Shown: positions 17,856 to 25,586 of the stretch, in pieces
Position numbering within the stretch: the first letter of the stretch is position 1
Layout of the letters: each line of letters begins with the position of its first letter
DNA from: Sorangium cellulosum So ce56
GTDB taxonomy: Bacteria > Myxococcota_A > Polyangia > Polyangiales > Polyangiaceae
Direction of reading: 5' to 3'
Assembly (NCBI RefSeq): GCF_000067165.1
Contig: NC_010162.1
Location: 3,616,501-3,680,500, forward strand
DNA: 64,000 bases
The notes under the pieces: model-generated
What the model saw: the letters and a program-made list of their open reading frames with translations, nothing else
Databases searched by the model: none
Told to the model about the DNA's origin: nothing
Translations under genes and position numbers: made by a program

Positions 17856-19055
17856 ATGAACGACAGGGAGCTCGAGGCCGCGCTGCGGCGTGATCCGACC
17901 GATCCGCAGGCCTGGCTCGCGTACGCCGAGACGTTGCGCGCGGCGGGTGATCCGCTGGCTGAGTTGATCGAATGGGAGCGGCGGGTGAGAGCCGACGAGG
18001 CGGAGGCGTGGCAAGCGCGGCGGAGGGCGCGGGAAGAGCTTCGCGGGGAGTGGGAGCTGAGCGACAAGGATGGGGTCGACGGCGAGTTCGAGTGGGGGTT
18101 GTTCAAGGTGCGCCGGGTGAGGAAACATCATGCGGCGTGCCTGTGGCGTCTGACTCGAGTACGGTTGCTGGACGCGAGCTCGCTGGAGCTCGAGCAATTG
18201 CCGCGCGCTGAGCTGGAGGAATGCCTGGCTGCGCTCGAGTCGTTGAAGCCGCGACGGCTGCTGTTGTCCGATGCCTTGCTCGACGCAGGGGATGCGTTGA
18301 CGCTGGCGCGGGCTCCCGCGGCGACGATGCTGCGGCAGCTGGTGCTGGAGGCGAGCGGCGCGAGCTTCGAGGGGGACGCCGTGATGGCGGAGTTTGCTCG
18401 CGTGCTGCCGAAGGAGGAGCTCGAGCAGCTGGGGTTGTGGAACCTGCGGATCGGGGACGCCGGGCTGGAGGCGTTGCACGGCGCGGGTGCCTGGTTGCAA
18501 TTGCGGCACCTGTCGCTGGGCTTCAACGAGCGGGTGTTGAGCGGGTCGCTGTGCACGCTGTTCGAGGGGGCATGCTGGCCTCGGCTGGAGCGGTTGGCGC
18601 TCGGCTGCAGCGAGGTGGATGCCAGCATGATGCCGCGTCTGTCGGGTCTGCCGCTGTCAGCACGGCTGCGCTCGCTGAGCTTGTGGGGAACTCCGGCGGG
18701 CCCGGCGTTCTGGCGTGACCTGGCGGAGAGCGCGAGCTGGGCCTCGCTGCTGCGGCTGAACGTGGAGGAGAGCGACTTCGACGACGCGGCGGCGTACGCG
18801 TTGAGTCACGCTCGAGATCGATCGCTCGAGCTGCTCATGTCATTCTTCACGCCGCTCGGCGCGGACGCGGCGTTGTCGCTTCTGCGCGCCGAGGGGCTGC
18901 CGAGCTTGCGGCTGTTGGCGAACATCACCTCCGCGACACCCGAGCAGATGGCGGAGCTGCGCGGTTTTAATCAGCGGTTCACGCTGGGCAGCGTCCACGA
19001 CTGCGGAACGCCTCAGTGGATCGTGCGCGATCACTTTCAGATGGATCCATGGTAG
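17856..19055 (+). CDS. Leucine-rich-repeat protein with TIGR02996-type N-terminus
   Basis: The 399-residue protein opens with AYAETLRAAGDPLAELIEWE, the conserved start of the TIGR02996 domain that occurs before leucine-rich repeats in myxobacteria and planctomycetes. The rest contains irregular 24-30-residue repeats of the form LxxLxLxxxxxxxxG, for example LEQLGLWNLRIGDAGLEAL and LERLALGCSEVDASMM. There is no signal peptide or catalytic motif. It probably acts in the cytoplasm by protein-protein contacts. Codon use is slightly less GC3-extreme than its neighbours (many TTG Leu codons), suggesting a different age or source. It stands alone with its own start. Confidence 0.85.
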   Translation: MNDRELEAALRRDPTDPQAWLAYAETLRAAGDPLAELIEWERRVRADEAEAWQARRRAREELRGEWELSDKDGVDGEFEWGLFKVRRVRKHHAACLWRLTRVRLLDASSLELEQLPRAELEECLAALESLKPRRLLLSDALLDAGDALTLARAPAATMLRQLVLEASGASFEGDAVMAEFARVLPKEELEQLGLWNLRIGDAGLEALHGAGAWLQLRHLSLGFNERVLSGSLCTLFEGACWPRLERLALGCSEVDASMMPRLSGLPLSARLRSLSLWGTPAGPAFWRDLAESASWASLLRLNVEESDFDDAAAYALSHARDRSLELLMSFFTPLGADAALSLLRAEGLPSLRLLANITSATPEQMAELRGFNQRFTLGSVHDCGTPQWIVRDHFQMDPW

Positions 19056-19577
19056 CTTCAGGGCAGCCGCTGGCGCGCTGGCCGGGGCCCGCGCTCCGAA
19101 GCCAGCTCGGCGGGCGCGCGCGACGCCGGGATACCTCGATCGGGCGCCCGCGGTGGGGCTTTACGCGCGCCGCGACGCCGCCGATCCTTGTGCAATGCAC
19201 CTACGTCTCGCTCCTGCTCTGGCTCTCGCTGTTGCGCTCCATGGTTCCGGGTGTTCGGACGCTGGCACGGGTGACCCCGGCGGCCCCGGCGGCCCCTAGT
19301 ACTACAGCCGTACTTGCGGTCCATTTGCGGCTGTAGACGGGCGGACGGGCACGGATTTCTCGACGATTTTGATGTCTACAGCCGCACCTCGGACCAAGTA
19401 CGGCTGTAGTACTAGCCCCGCGGGTGCTGTCGCTGCAGCGGCGGGCCGCCGAGCTCGCCCGGGCTCGCGCCCGAGAGGGCCTGAGCGCGCCGGTGAGATC
19501 GGGGAAGGCGACCACGTCGCGCGCGGGCTCGCCGGGGCCGTAGCGCAGCCAGAGCAGCGGCCACCCTCAAGGGGTGT
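19056..19577. other. Intergenic region between LRR and transporter genes
   Basis: This convergent 520-base spacer holds no convincing gene. Apart from the nested inverted-repeat element in its middle, I see only short overlapping frames rich in Pro/Arg. The inverted repeat may double as a bidirectional terminator. Confidence 0.5.
19296..19415. mobile_element. 120-bp nested inverted-repeat element (MITE-like)
   Basis: Outer arms of 21 bp are exact reverse complements: ctagtactacagccgtact... at 19296-19316 and ...agtacggctgtagtactag at 19395-19415. Inner arms of 13 bp are also exact: tgcggctgtagac at 19326-19338 and gtctacagccgca at 19374-19386. Both pairs contain the core cggctgta/tacagccg. 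There is no open frame inside. Size, perfect termini and nested symmetry suit a miniature inverted-repeat transposable element or a structured RNA/terminator. It lies between the LRR gene and the convergent transporter. Confidence 0.65.
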
Positions 19578-20945
19578 TCAGCTCGCGCGCGCGAGGCCGA
19601 CCGGGGTCGGGGCGCCGCTCTGGGCGAGGCGCTCGGCGAGGGCCTTGTCGTAGAGGGCCTGCTCGCTGGCCTTGTGGGCGGCCGTGAAGCGCACGAGGAT
19701 CGCGCACACCGACGAGACGAGCGCGGCGAAGCCCAGCACCGCAAAGCAATCCTGGGTGTCGCCGACCGCCTTGAGCAGGAAGCCCGCCGCGACAGCGCCG
19801 ACGTTGCCGCCCGCGCCCACGATGCCCGCGACGCCGCCGAGCGCCTTGCGATCGATGAAGGGCACGAGCGCGTAGGTGGCGCCGCAAGCCATGTGCGTGA
19901 AGAGCCCGAAGACGATCATCGCGAGCACCGCCATCCCCGCCGTCTGCATCCGGGAGAACCAGAGCAGGCCGAGCCCCTCGCCGACCATCAGCGCGAACAG
20001 GAGGGTCGTGCGGGCGTCCAGGCCCTTCCGGTGCGCCAGCCGATCGGAGAGCATGCCGCCCACCGCGCGCGCGAACAGCGCCAGGAGCCCGAAGCTGCCC
20101 GCGGCCATGCCTGCGGTCTGGAGATCCAGCTTGAAGCGGTCCACGAAGTAGCTGGCGGCCACGTTGTGCACGAAGAGCTCGATCCCGAAGCAGGCCCCGT
20201 ACGTGATGAACAGCATCCAGGACCGGTAGTTGCCCATCGCCGCCTTGAAGATCGCCCATCCACCCTTCTTCCCGCCCTCGATCTCGACGCCCGCCGCGCG
20301 GAGATCCTTGTAGTTCCCTTGCGGGCAGTCCTGGGTGTACTTCCAGTAGAGGACCGCGACGACGAGCATGAGCGCGCCCGGCACCACCATCGCGAGGCGC
20401 CAGCCGATGGACGAGGCGACACCCAGGCTCAGCACCGCCGCGAGCACCCAGGGCATGGTCGACTGCGTGACACCCCCTCCGGCGTTGCCCCAGCCCGCGC
20501 TTGCGGCGTTCGCGGTGCCGACCACGTTGGGAGCGAACATGACGGACGTGTGATACTGCGTGATGACGAAGCTCGCGCCGATCATGCCGATCAGCAGCCT
20601 GAAGAACAGGAAGACCTCATAGCTCTGCGCGAGCGCGATCCCCAGCACGGGGATGGCGCCGAGCGCCAGCAAGCACGTGTAGGTCGCCCGCGGGCCGTAC
20701 TTGTCGCAGAGCGGCCCGATCACCAGACGACCCGCCACCGTGATCCCCACCGCGGCGATGTTGATGTTGGCGATCTGCTCCTTGGTCAGCCCGAATTCGC
20801 CCTTGATGACCGGCATCAGCGGTGCCACCGCGAACCACGCGAAGAAGCAGGCGAAGAACGCCAGCCAGGTCAGGTGGAATGCGCGCATCGCTGGAGTCGA
20901 CAGCGAAAATAGCTCGATCTTGGTCGCCTTGGTAGCCTGGGTCAT
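19578..20945 (-). CDS. NarK/NasA-type nitrate/nitrite transporter (MFS)
   Basis: This 455-residue inner-membrane protein has about 12 hydrophobic segments. The two Gly-rich nitrate signatures of the NNP family are visible: GWGNAGGGVTQ in the middle of the first half and GAGGNVGAVAAGF in the second. The MFS loop motif appears as GPLCDKYGPR. It should import nitrate or exchange nitrate and nitrite. No nitrate reductase gene is nearby. ATG 20945 is preceded by GAGGA. Its upstream region carries a degenerate array of a 17-bp sequence (21049-21190) that may be regulatory. Confidence 0.92.
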   Translation of the reverse strand: MTQATKATKIELFSLSTPAMRAFHLTWLAFFACFFAWFAVAPLMPVIKGEFGLTKEQIANINIAAVGITVAGRLVIGPLCDKYGPRATYTCLLALGAIPVLGIALAQSYEVFLFFRLLIGMIGASFVITQYHTSVMFAPNVVGTANAASAGWGNAGGGVTQSTMPWVLAAVLSLGVASSIGWRLAMVVPGALMLVVAVLYWKYTQDCPQGNYKDLRAAGVEIEGGKKGGWAIFKAAMGNYRSWMLFITYGACFGIELFVHNVAASYFVDRFKLDLQTAGMAAGSFGLLALFARAVGGMLSDRLAHRKGLDARTTLLFALMVGEGLGLLWFSRMQTAGMAVLAMIVFGLFTHMACGATYALVPFIDRKALGGVAGIVGAGGNVGAVAAGFLLKAVGDTQDCFAVLGFAALVSSVCAILVRFTAAHKASEQALYDKALAERLAQSGAPTPVGLARAS

Positions 20946-21048
20946 GGGTCCTCGTAAGTTGCAAGTTCTGAAGGACCTCGCGGTGCGGCGCTCGAGGCCT
21001 CAGGACGGATCCATAAAACAAGGACCGTAAATGGCTCGTAAATCGCAT

Positions 21049-21190
21049 GTTTCCGGTCGATGTCGAGCCCAAAATAGGTTGTAGATCAACTGTTTCCGGT
21101 CGATGTCGGACCCAGATGGGTAGACCGTATGTTTCCGGTCGATGTCGGACCCTGGATGGGTTGTAAACCATATGTTTCCGGTCGATGTCT
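21049..21190. repeat. Four-copy array of a 17-bp sequence upstream of the transporter
   Basis: gtttccggtcgatgtcg begins at 21049, 21092, 21131 and 21174 (spacings 43, 39, 43); the last copy ends tctg. The intervening 22-26 bases are also related (ggttgtagatcaac, gggtagaccgtat, gggttgtaaaccatat). It lies 100-250 bases upstream of the transporter start on the other strand. It may be an operator array or a decaying tandem duplication. Confidence 0.75.
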
Positions 21191-21222
21191 GCGCCGTGCC
21201 CATCACGGCACGCGAGGCGCGG

Positions 21223-23373
21223 TCAGGGCGTCTGCCTGATCCTCGCGACGAAGGCGTCGGCGCCTCCGTTGTGGGTGAGATCGGGGCCCCTCACGGTCGG
21301 GAAGGTTGCCTCCGTCGACTCGGCGAACCCGGCGACGAACGCGTCACCGCGCCAGTGCACCGCGATATCTCTGCCGGCGTCCGTGCTCGATCCGCCGATG
21401 AACCCGGAATAGACGAGGCTCGCGCCGGAGGCGCCGACCTTGGTCACGAACGCGTCGAAGCCCCCGTTGTGGGTGAGATCGGGCCCTCCGAAGGCGGGAA
21501 AATCAGCGGAGGATGTCGCGCCCGTCAGGTAGGCGCGGCCGGCGAGGTCGACCGCGAGCCCCGTGCTGCCGTCCAGGCTCGTGCCGCCGACATAGCCCGC
21601 GTAGACGAGCTGGGCGCCCGACGGGCTGACCTTCGCCACGAACGCGTCCTCGGCGCCGTTGTAGGTCAGGTCGGGTCCGATCTTGACGGGAAAGGTCAGC
21701 TCGTCGGAGGCCGTGTTGCCGGAGACATAGGCGTTGCCAGCGAGGTCCACGTCGATGCCCTGGCCGACGTCGTAGCCGGCGCCGCCGATGTAGCCGGCGT
21801 ATTCGAGCCCGGTGCCCGCGGGGCTCACCTTGGCGACGAACGCGTCGCCGGCGGTGCCTCCGTCGTTCTGGGAGAGATCCGGGCCGACCAGGACGGGGAA
21901 GGTGTCCGCGCCCGAGAAGGTCCAGCCGGTGACATAGGCGGCGCCGGTCCAGTCCACGGCGATGGAGAAGGCCTCGTCCTGCGCGCTGCCGCCGATATAA
22001 CCGGCATAGACGAGGCCTGCGCCGGAGGCGTCGACCTTGGCGATGAAGGCGTCGGCGCCGCCGTTCTGCGTGAGATCGGGGCCCACCTGAGCGGGGAACG
22101 TCGATGCGCCGGAGTCAGCCCTCCCGGTCACGTAGGCGTCGCCGCAGCTGTCCACGGCGACGTCGAACCCGAGATCGGTCCCGGCGCCGCCGATGTAGCC
22201 GGCATAGGCGAGATCCTTGCCGGAGGCGTCGATCTTCACGATGAACGCGTCGCCCTGGCCGTTGTAGGTCAGGTCCGGGCCGATCTCGACGGGGAAATCA
22301 TCGGACTGCGTGAGGCCTGTCACGTGGGCCTGGCCGGCCCAATCCACCGCGATGCCCCTGCCGAGCTCGAAGCCGGATCCGCCGATATAGCCCGCGTAGA
22401 CGAGGGCGCCCCGGGGGTCCACCTTGGCGACGAAGGCGTCCTGGCCACCGTTGTATTTGTGATCGGGACCGACGATGTCCGGGAACGTCGTCCGGGTGGA
22501 GGTGGTCGAGCCCGTGATATAGGCGTTGCCGGCCAGGTCCACCGCGATGTCCTCGCCGTCGTCCGAGCCGGATCCACCGATGAAGCCGCAGGTGATCAGC
22601 ACGGCCGGATCGATCACCAGCGGCAGGGTCGGGTCGTAGGCGCCCAGGCGGAGCCCATAGGTCTGCGCCCCGTCCGGCGCGGGTGCCTCGAGGGCGTACG
22701 CGCTCGGCACCGCCACGCGGCCCTCCGGGGTGTCCTGGAAGGACAGCGGCGCGTCGTCGGTGAAGCTGCCCGCCGGCGTGGAGATCTCGATCTGCCCGCC
22801 CTCGGTCAGGCGCACCGCGCTCGCGCCCCGGTAGGTGAGCCGGATCTGCGCCGGATCGCCCCCCGGCGCGACCACGAGCTGGTACTTCAGCGCGCGGGCC
22901 GTGCCGGAGATCTCGAGATCGACGCCGGGCCAGAGGCCCTCGTACACCACCGCGGCATAGGTCGGGAGGCCGGTCCTCCACTGCTCGCGAGGGCCCGTGA
23001 AATAGCTGACCACCGCGCCGGTGGGATCCTTCCCCTCGGGCACGACGCCGGCTCGACGGCCCTCGAACTCGAGCCTCACCGCCCAGCGGGGGAGCGAGGC
23101 CTCCGGGGCGCCGGCCAGGACGAAGGTGATGCCGTCGGGTCCGAGGTGAACGGCCTTGTCTCGCCCCTGGACGTGATAGCCCGAGGCGGACTCCGCCGCC
23201 CCTCGGCTCTCGATGAAATGGAGCGCAGGCTCGACCAGCGTGGCCTGCGGCCCGGCCGCGCTGTCGTCCGGAGCGGCGGGCGCTTCGCCGTCCATGTGTC
23301 CTGGCATCGCGTGATCGCAGGACGAGAGGCCGAGCGCCCCACCGAGAAGCAATGCAGTCCTCAGGATCGTCAT
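21223..23373 (-). CDS. SBBP beta-propeller lipoprotein
   Basis: The 716-residue protein has a lipoprotein signal, MTILRTALLLGGALGLSSC, lipobox LSSC. Residues about 45-270 form the conserved N-terminal domain that precedes SBBP propellers (ending YDPTLPLVIDPAV). At least seven repeats of about 60 residues then follow, each with YxGGSGxDxGxxIAVDxxGNAYVTG, FPxxxGPDLTYNG and DAFVAKVxxSG. Seven repeats suit a closed propeller. Such proteins are outer-surface and often used in adhesion or recognition; no enzyme motif is present. ATG 23373 follows GGAGGGGG. Repeat similarity makes this gene prone to recombination. Confidence 0.9.
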   Translation of the reverse strand: MTILRTALLLGGALGLSSCDHAMPGHMDGEAPAAPDDSAAGPQATLVEPALHFIESRGAAESASGYHVQGRDKAVHLGPDGITFVLAGAPEASLPRWAVRLEFEGRRAGVVPEGKDPTGAVVSYFTGPREQWRTGLPTYAAVVYEGLWPGVDLEISGTARALKYQLVVAPGGDPAQIRLTYRGASAVRLTEGGQIEISTPAGSFTDDAPLSFQDTPEGRVAVPSAYALEAPAPDGAQTYGLRLGAYDPTLPLVIDPAVLITCGFIGGSGSDDGEDIAVDLAGNAYITGSTTSTRTTFPDIVGPDHKYNGGQDAFVAKVDPRGALVYAGYIGGSGFELGRGIAVDWAGQAHVTGLTQSDDFPVEIGPDLTYNGQGDAFIVKIDASGKDLAYAGYIGGAGTDLGFDVAVDSCGDAYVTGRADSGASTFPAQVGPDLTQNGGADAFIAKVDASGAGLVYAGYIGGSAQDEAFSIAVDWTGAAYVTGWTFSGADTFPVLVGPDLSQNDGGTAGDAFVAKVSPAGTGLEYAGYIGGAGYDVGQGIDVDLAGNAYVSGNTASDELTFPVKIGPDLTYNGAEDAFVAKVSPSGAQLVYAGYVGGTSLDGSTGLAVDLAGRAYLTGATSSADFPAFGGPDLTHNGGFDAFVTKVGASGASLVYSGFIGGSSTDAGRDIAVHWRGDAFVAGFAESTEATFPTVRGPDLTHNGGADAFVARIRQTP

Positions 23374-23635
23374 CAACGTTCCCCCTCCCCGCCATGCATC
23401 GTACGGCCGCGGCCGGGAGAGGCGGGGATGAAGGATACGACCTGACCCAGGGCACGCCAGGCGCCAGCCGGGGCCCTCGGCGGGATGAGGGCGTTGCCAC
23501 GCGGACGGCACGAGCGGCCGTGGACCCGCGGAGGATCGCGCCCGCCGCCGCGGCCCTGCTCGGCGTCCCGCGCCCCTCGGCATCCCCGCCCTCGCCGACT
23601 TCACGCGATCTGCCTTCGTCTTGACGGCCTTCGCG

Positions 23636-24349
23636 TCAAACCGTCGAGACACAGAGGCGAAAGCCGATGGTGGTGTGCCGCGCGACCTCGTGGCTCCAGT
23701 TGCGGTACGCCGACTGGAGCCTGCTCTCGATGCTGCGCCAGCACCCGCCGCGCAGCGGGCGCACCCGCGTCGCGCCGCCCACGCACGGATCGCGGCCGAG
23801 GCGCGCTCGTTCGAGGTGCGCGTCCGCGCGGAACGCGTCCAGGCACCAGCTCCAGACATTGCCGGCCATATCGTGACAACCAAAAGGGCTGGCGCCGGCC
23901 GGGTGCGCGCCTGTCGGGCTCGGCCCGCCGCGATTCCAGTCCTCGGCGAAGCAGGCGCGCCGTTCGTCCGGAGGATCGTCTCCCCACGGATAGCGCCGCC
24001 CATCGAATCCGCGCGCGGCGAGCTCCCATTGCGCCTCCGTGGGCAAGGTCCCCCCGGCCCAGGCGCAATACCGCAGGGCTTCTATGTAACTCACGTTCAC
24101 CACGGGCCGATCGGGCGCGTCGAGCTCGGGCCGGCCCGCGGAGGGCGGCGCCGTGGCGCCCGTGGCCTCGATGAAGGCGCTGTATTCGGCGCGGGTGACC
24201 GGGTGAGCGCCGATCCAGAAGGGCGACAGCTCGACGCGGTGCGGTGGGTTGGGTGCCTCGGACTCGAAGATCGGCTCTTGGCCCATCGTGAAGGTGCCGC
24301 CAGGGATCCACACGAGGCCGGGAGGCGTCGGGCGCGCGCCTGGTTTCAT
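23636..24349 (-). CDS. Formylglycine-generating-enzyme-like (SUMF1 domain) protein
   Basis: The 237-residue protein matches the FGE/SUMF1 fold from WIPGGTFTMGQ (about 12-22), through HRVELSPFWIGAHPVTRAEY, LPTEAQWELAARG, YPWGDD and MAGNVWSWC, to the terminal IGFRLC. In true FGE the two redox cysteines lie just after the RGGS segment; here the sequence is RGGCWRSIESRLQSAYRN and both positions are non-Cys, so aerobic formylglycine synthesis is unlikely. SUMF1-fold proteins without these Cys occur as EgtB-like enzymes or as binding modules. The start overlaps the stop of the CoA-binding gene (ATGA), fixing the start and the operon. No sulfatase gene is nearby. Confidence 0.88.
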   Translation of the reverse strand: MKPGARPTPPGLVWIPGGTFTMGQEPIFESEAPNPPHRVELSPFWIGAHPVTRAEYSAFIEATGATAPPSAGRPELDAPDRPVVNVSYIEALRYCAWAGGTLPTEAQWELAARGFDGRRYPWGDDPPDERRACFAEDWNRGGPSPTGAHPAGASPFGCHDMAGNVWSWCLDAFRADAHLERARLGRDPCVGGATRVRPLRGGCWRSIESRLQSAYRNWSHEVARHTTIGFRLCVSTV

Positions 24350-24906
24350 GGCGTCCGCGAGCCCGCCGCCGAGCGTTGTGCCTCGAATGGCTCGATGGAA
24401 GGCCACATCGACGCGCGCCGGCAGCCGATACAGTCCTCCGCGACCGGAATCCCGGCGTCGAGCAGCCTGCGCGCCGCCGAGAGCTCGAGCAGCCCGGATT
24501 GGAACCACACCAAAGGCGGACGCAACACGAGCGCATCCTCGACGTGGAGCGCGAATTCCTCGGGCTTGCAGAAGACGTTCAGCACGTCGATGGGCGCGGG
24601 AAGCTCGATCAGGCGGCGGCGGACGGGAACGCCGAGGATCCGGGTCGCCTCGGGATAGCGGGTCGGGACGGGGAGGATGTGGTAACCGACCTTCTGGAGG
24701 TAAAGCGGGATCTGGTGCGCATCGAGGTCCCGGCGGCTCTCCGGCTTGATCCCCAGCACCGCGATCGAGCGCGCGTTCCTGAGCGTCCGTTCCATGTCCA
24801 CGGTGCCGAGGAGAGGGAGGTCGAGCATCTCGTGCGCCGCAGAAAAGCTAGCATGCGCGACGTCGTACTGCGCCTGCGTGATCCTTGCGATGAAGATTCT
24901 CTCCAT
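24346..24906 (-). CDS. CoA-binding domain (YccU-like Rossmann) protein
   Basis: The 186-residue protein is predicted cytoplasmic. Residues about 45-150 form a Rossmann domain of the CoA-binding family: SIAVLGIKPESRRD, VGYHILPVPTRYPEATRILG, VDVLNVF-like IDVLNVFCKPEE and VWFQSGLL, with a late Cys pair (EDCIGCRR). In this family the ligand is usually CoA or a nucleotide, and the physiological role is mostly unknown. The chosen ATG has a GGAG 11 bases upstream; the open frame continues upstream only through low-complexity repeat sequence. It is translationally coupled (ATGA) to the SUMF1-like gene. Confidence 0.85.
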   Translation of the reverse strand: MERIFIARITQAQYDVAHASFSAAHEMLDLPLLGTVDMERTLRNARSIAVLGIKPESRRDLDAHQIPLYLQKVGYHILPVPTRYPEATRILGVPVRRRLIELPAPIDVLNVFCKPEEFALHVEDALVLRPPLVWFQSGLLELSAARRLLDAGIPVAEDCIGCRRASMWPSIEPFEAQRSAAGSRTP

Positions 24907-25586
24907 CGCCGTCGCGATCTCCGCGTTGAATGCCGCCGGGGCGCCACCGGCGGCTCGAGCAGCCGAGATGCGGTCGCTCGATGAAGAACTCGGTGATATC
25001 GAGGAGTCGATCCGAGGAGAGCACGAAGCCGAGGTCGCGAGGGGCAGCAGCGCCGCGCAGGAGACCCCGGAGCCACGCCGCGGAGGCGACGACCAGGCGC
25101 TGGCGTCGAGCCATGGTAGCGCAGGACACCAAGCGGGGCGCACAGGGGGGCCCGGGGCTTCGCAGGAGGGCGCCGGGGCTGCGTAGGAGGGCGCCGGGGC
25201 TGCGTCGGAGCTGCCGAAACGTGTGATAGGGCACCAAGTGGGGGGCGCAGGAGGGGGGCCGGGACCGCGCAGGAGCCGTTCGATCGTACGGTAGGCCACA
25301 AAAATGGGTGCACAGGCGGCTGCCAGGGCTGCGCAGGAAGAGCGCCGAGGCCGCGCAGCAGGACCGCCGGGACCGCGCAGGAGGGGGCTGGAGCCGCGCA
25401 GGAGGCTGCCAGGGCTGCGCAGGAAGAGCGCCGAGGCCGCGCAGCAGGACCGCGGGGACCGCGCAGGAGGGGGCTGGAACCGCGCAGGAAGAGCGCCGGG
25501 CCGCGCAGCAGGACCGCGGGGACCGCGCAGTTGTACGAGCGGAGCCCTGGTAACACTTCTGACCGGGAGCCCCCCCGGCCGCGGCG
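24907..25586. repeat. GC-rich repetitive intergenic region with 86-bp and shorter tandem units
   Basis: There is no convincing gene. 25140-25550 is built from variants of ccgcgcagga and gccggggctgcgtagg. A longer unit starting ctgccagggctgcgcagg occurs at 25320 and 25406 (period 86). Near 25185, gggcgccggggctgcg recurs. Frames on both strands read as Arg/Ala/Pro low complexity. The stretch at 24960-25114 contains a minus-strand frame reading VLSSDRLLDITEFFIERP, which could be a fragment of a lost gene. It separates the phosphoesterase gene from the CoA-binding operon. Confidence 0.7.

Noticed and set aside
21049..21190. CRISPR array
   Set aside because: Repeats are short (17 bp), the 22-26-base spacers are similar to each other, only four copies exist and no cas gene is near.
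21142..23445. Plus-strand open frame of about 770 codons
   Set aside because: It is antisense to the SBBP lipoprotein gene, whose signal peptide and repeats are convincing.
24848..25114. Minus-strand open frame of 88 codons with VLSSDRLLDITEFFIERP
   Set aside because: It overlaps the CoA-binding start, ends in low complexity and has no recognisable family; noted only in the region entry.
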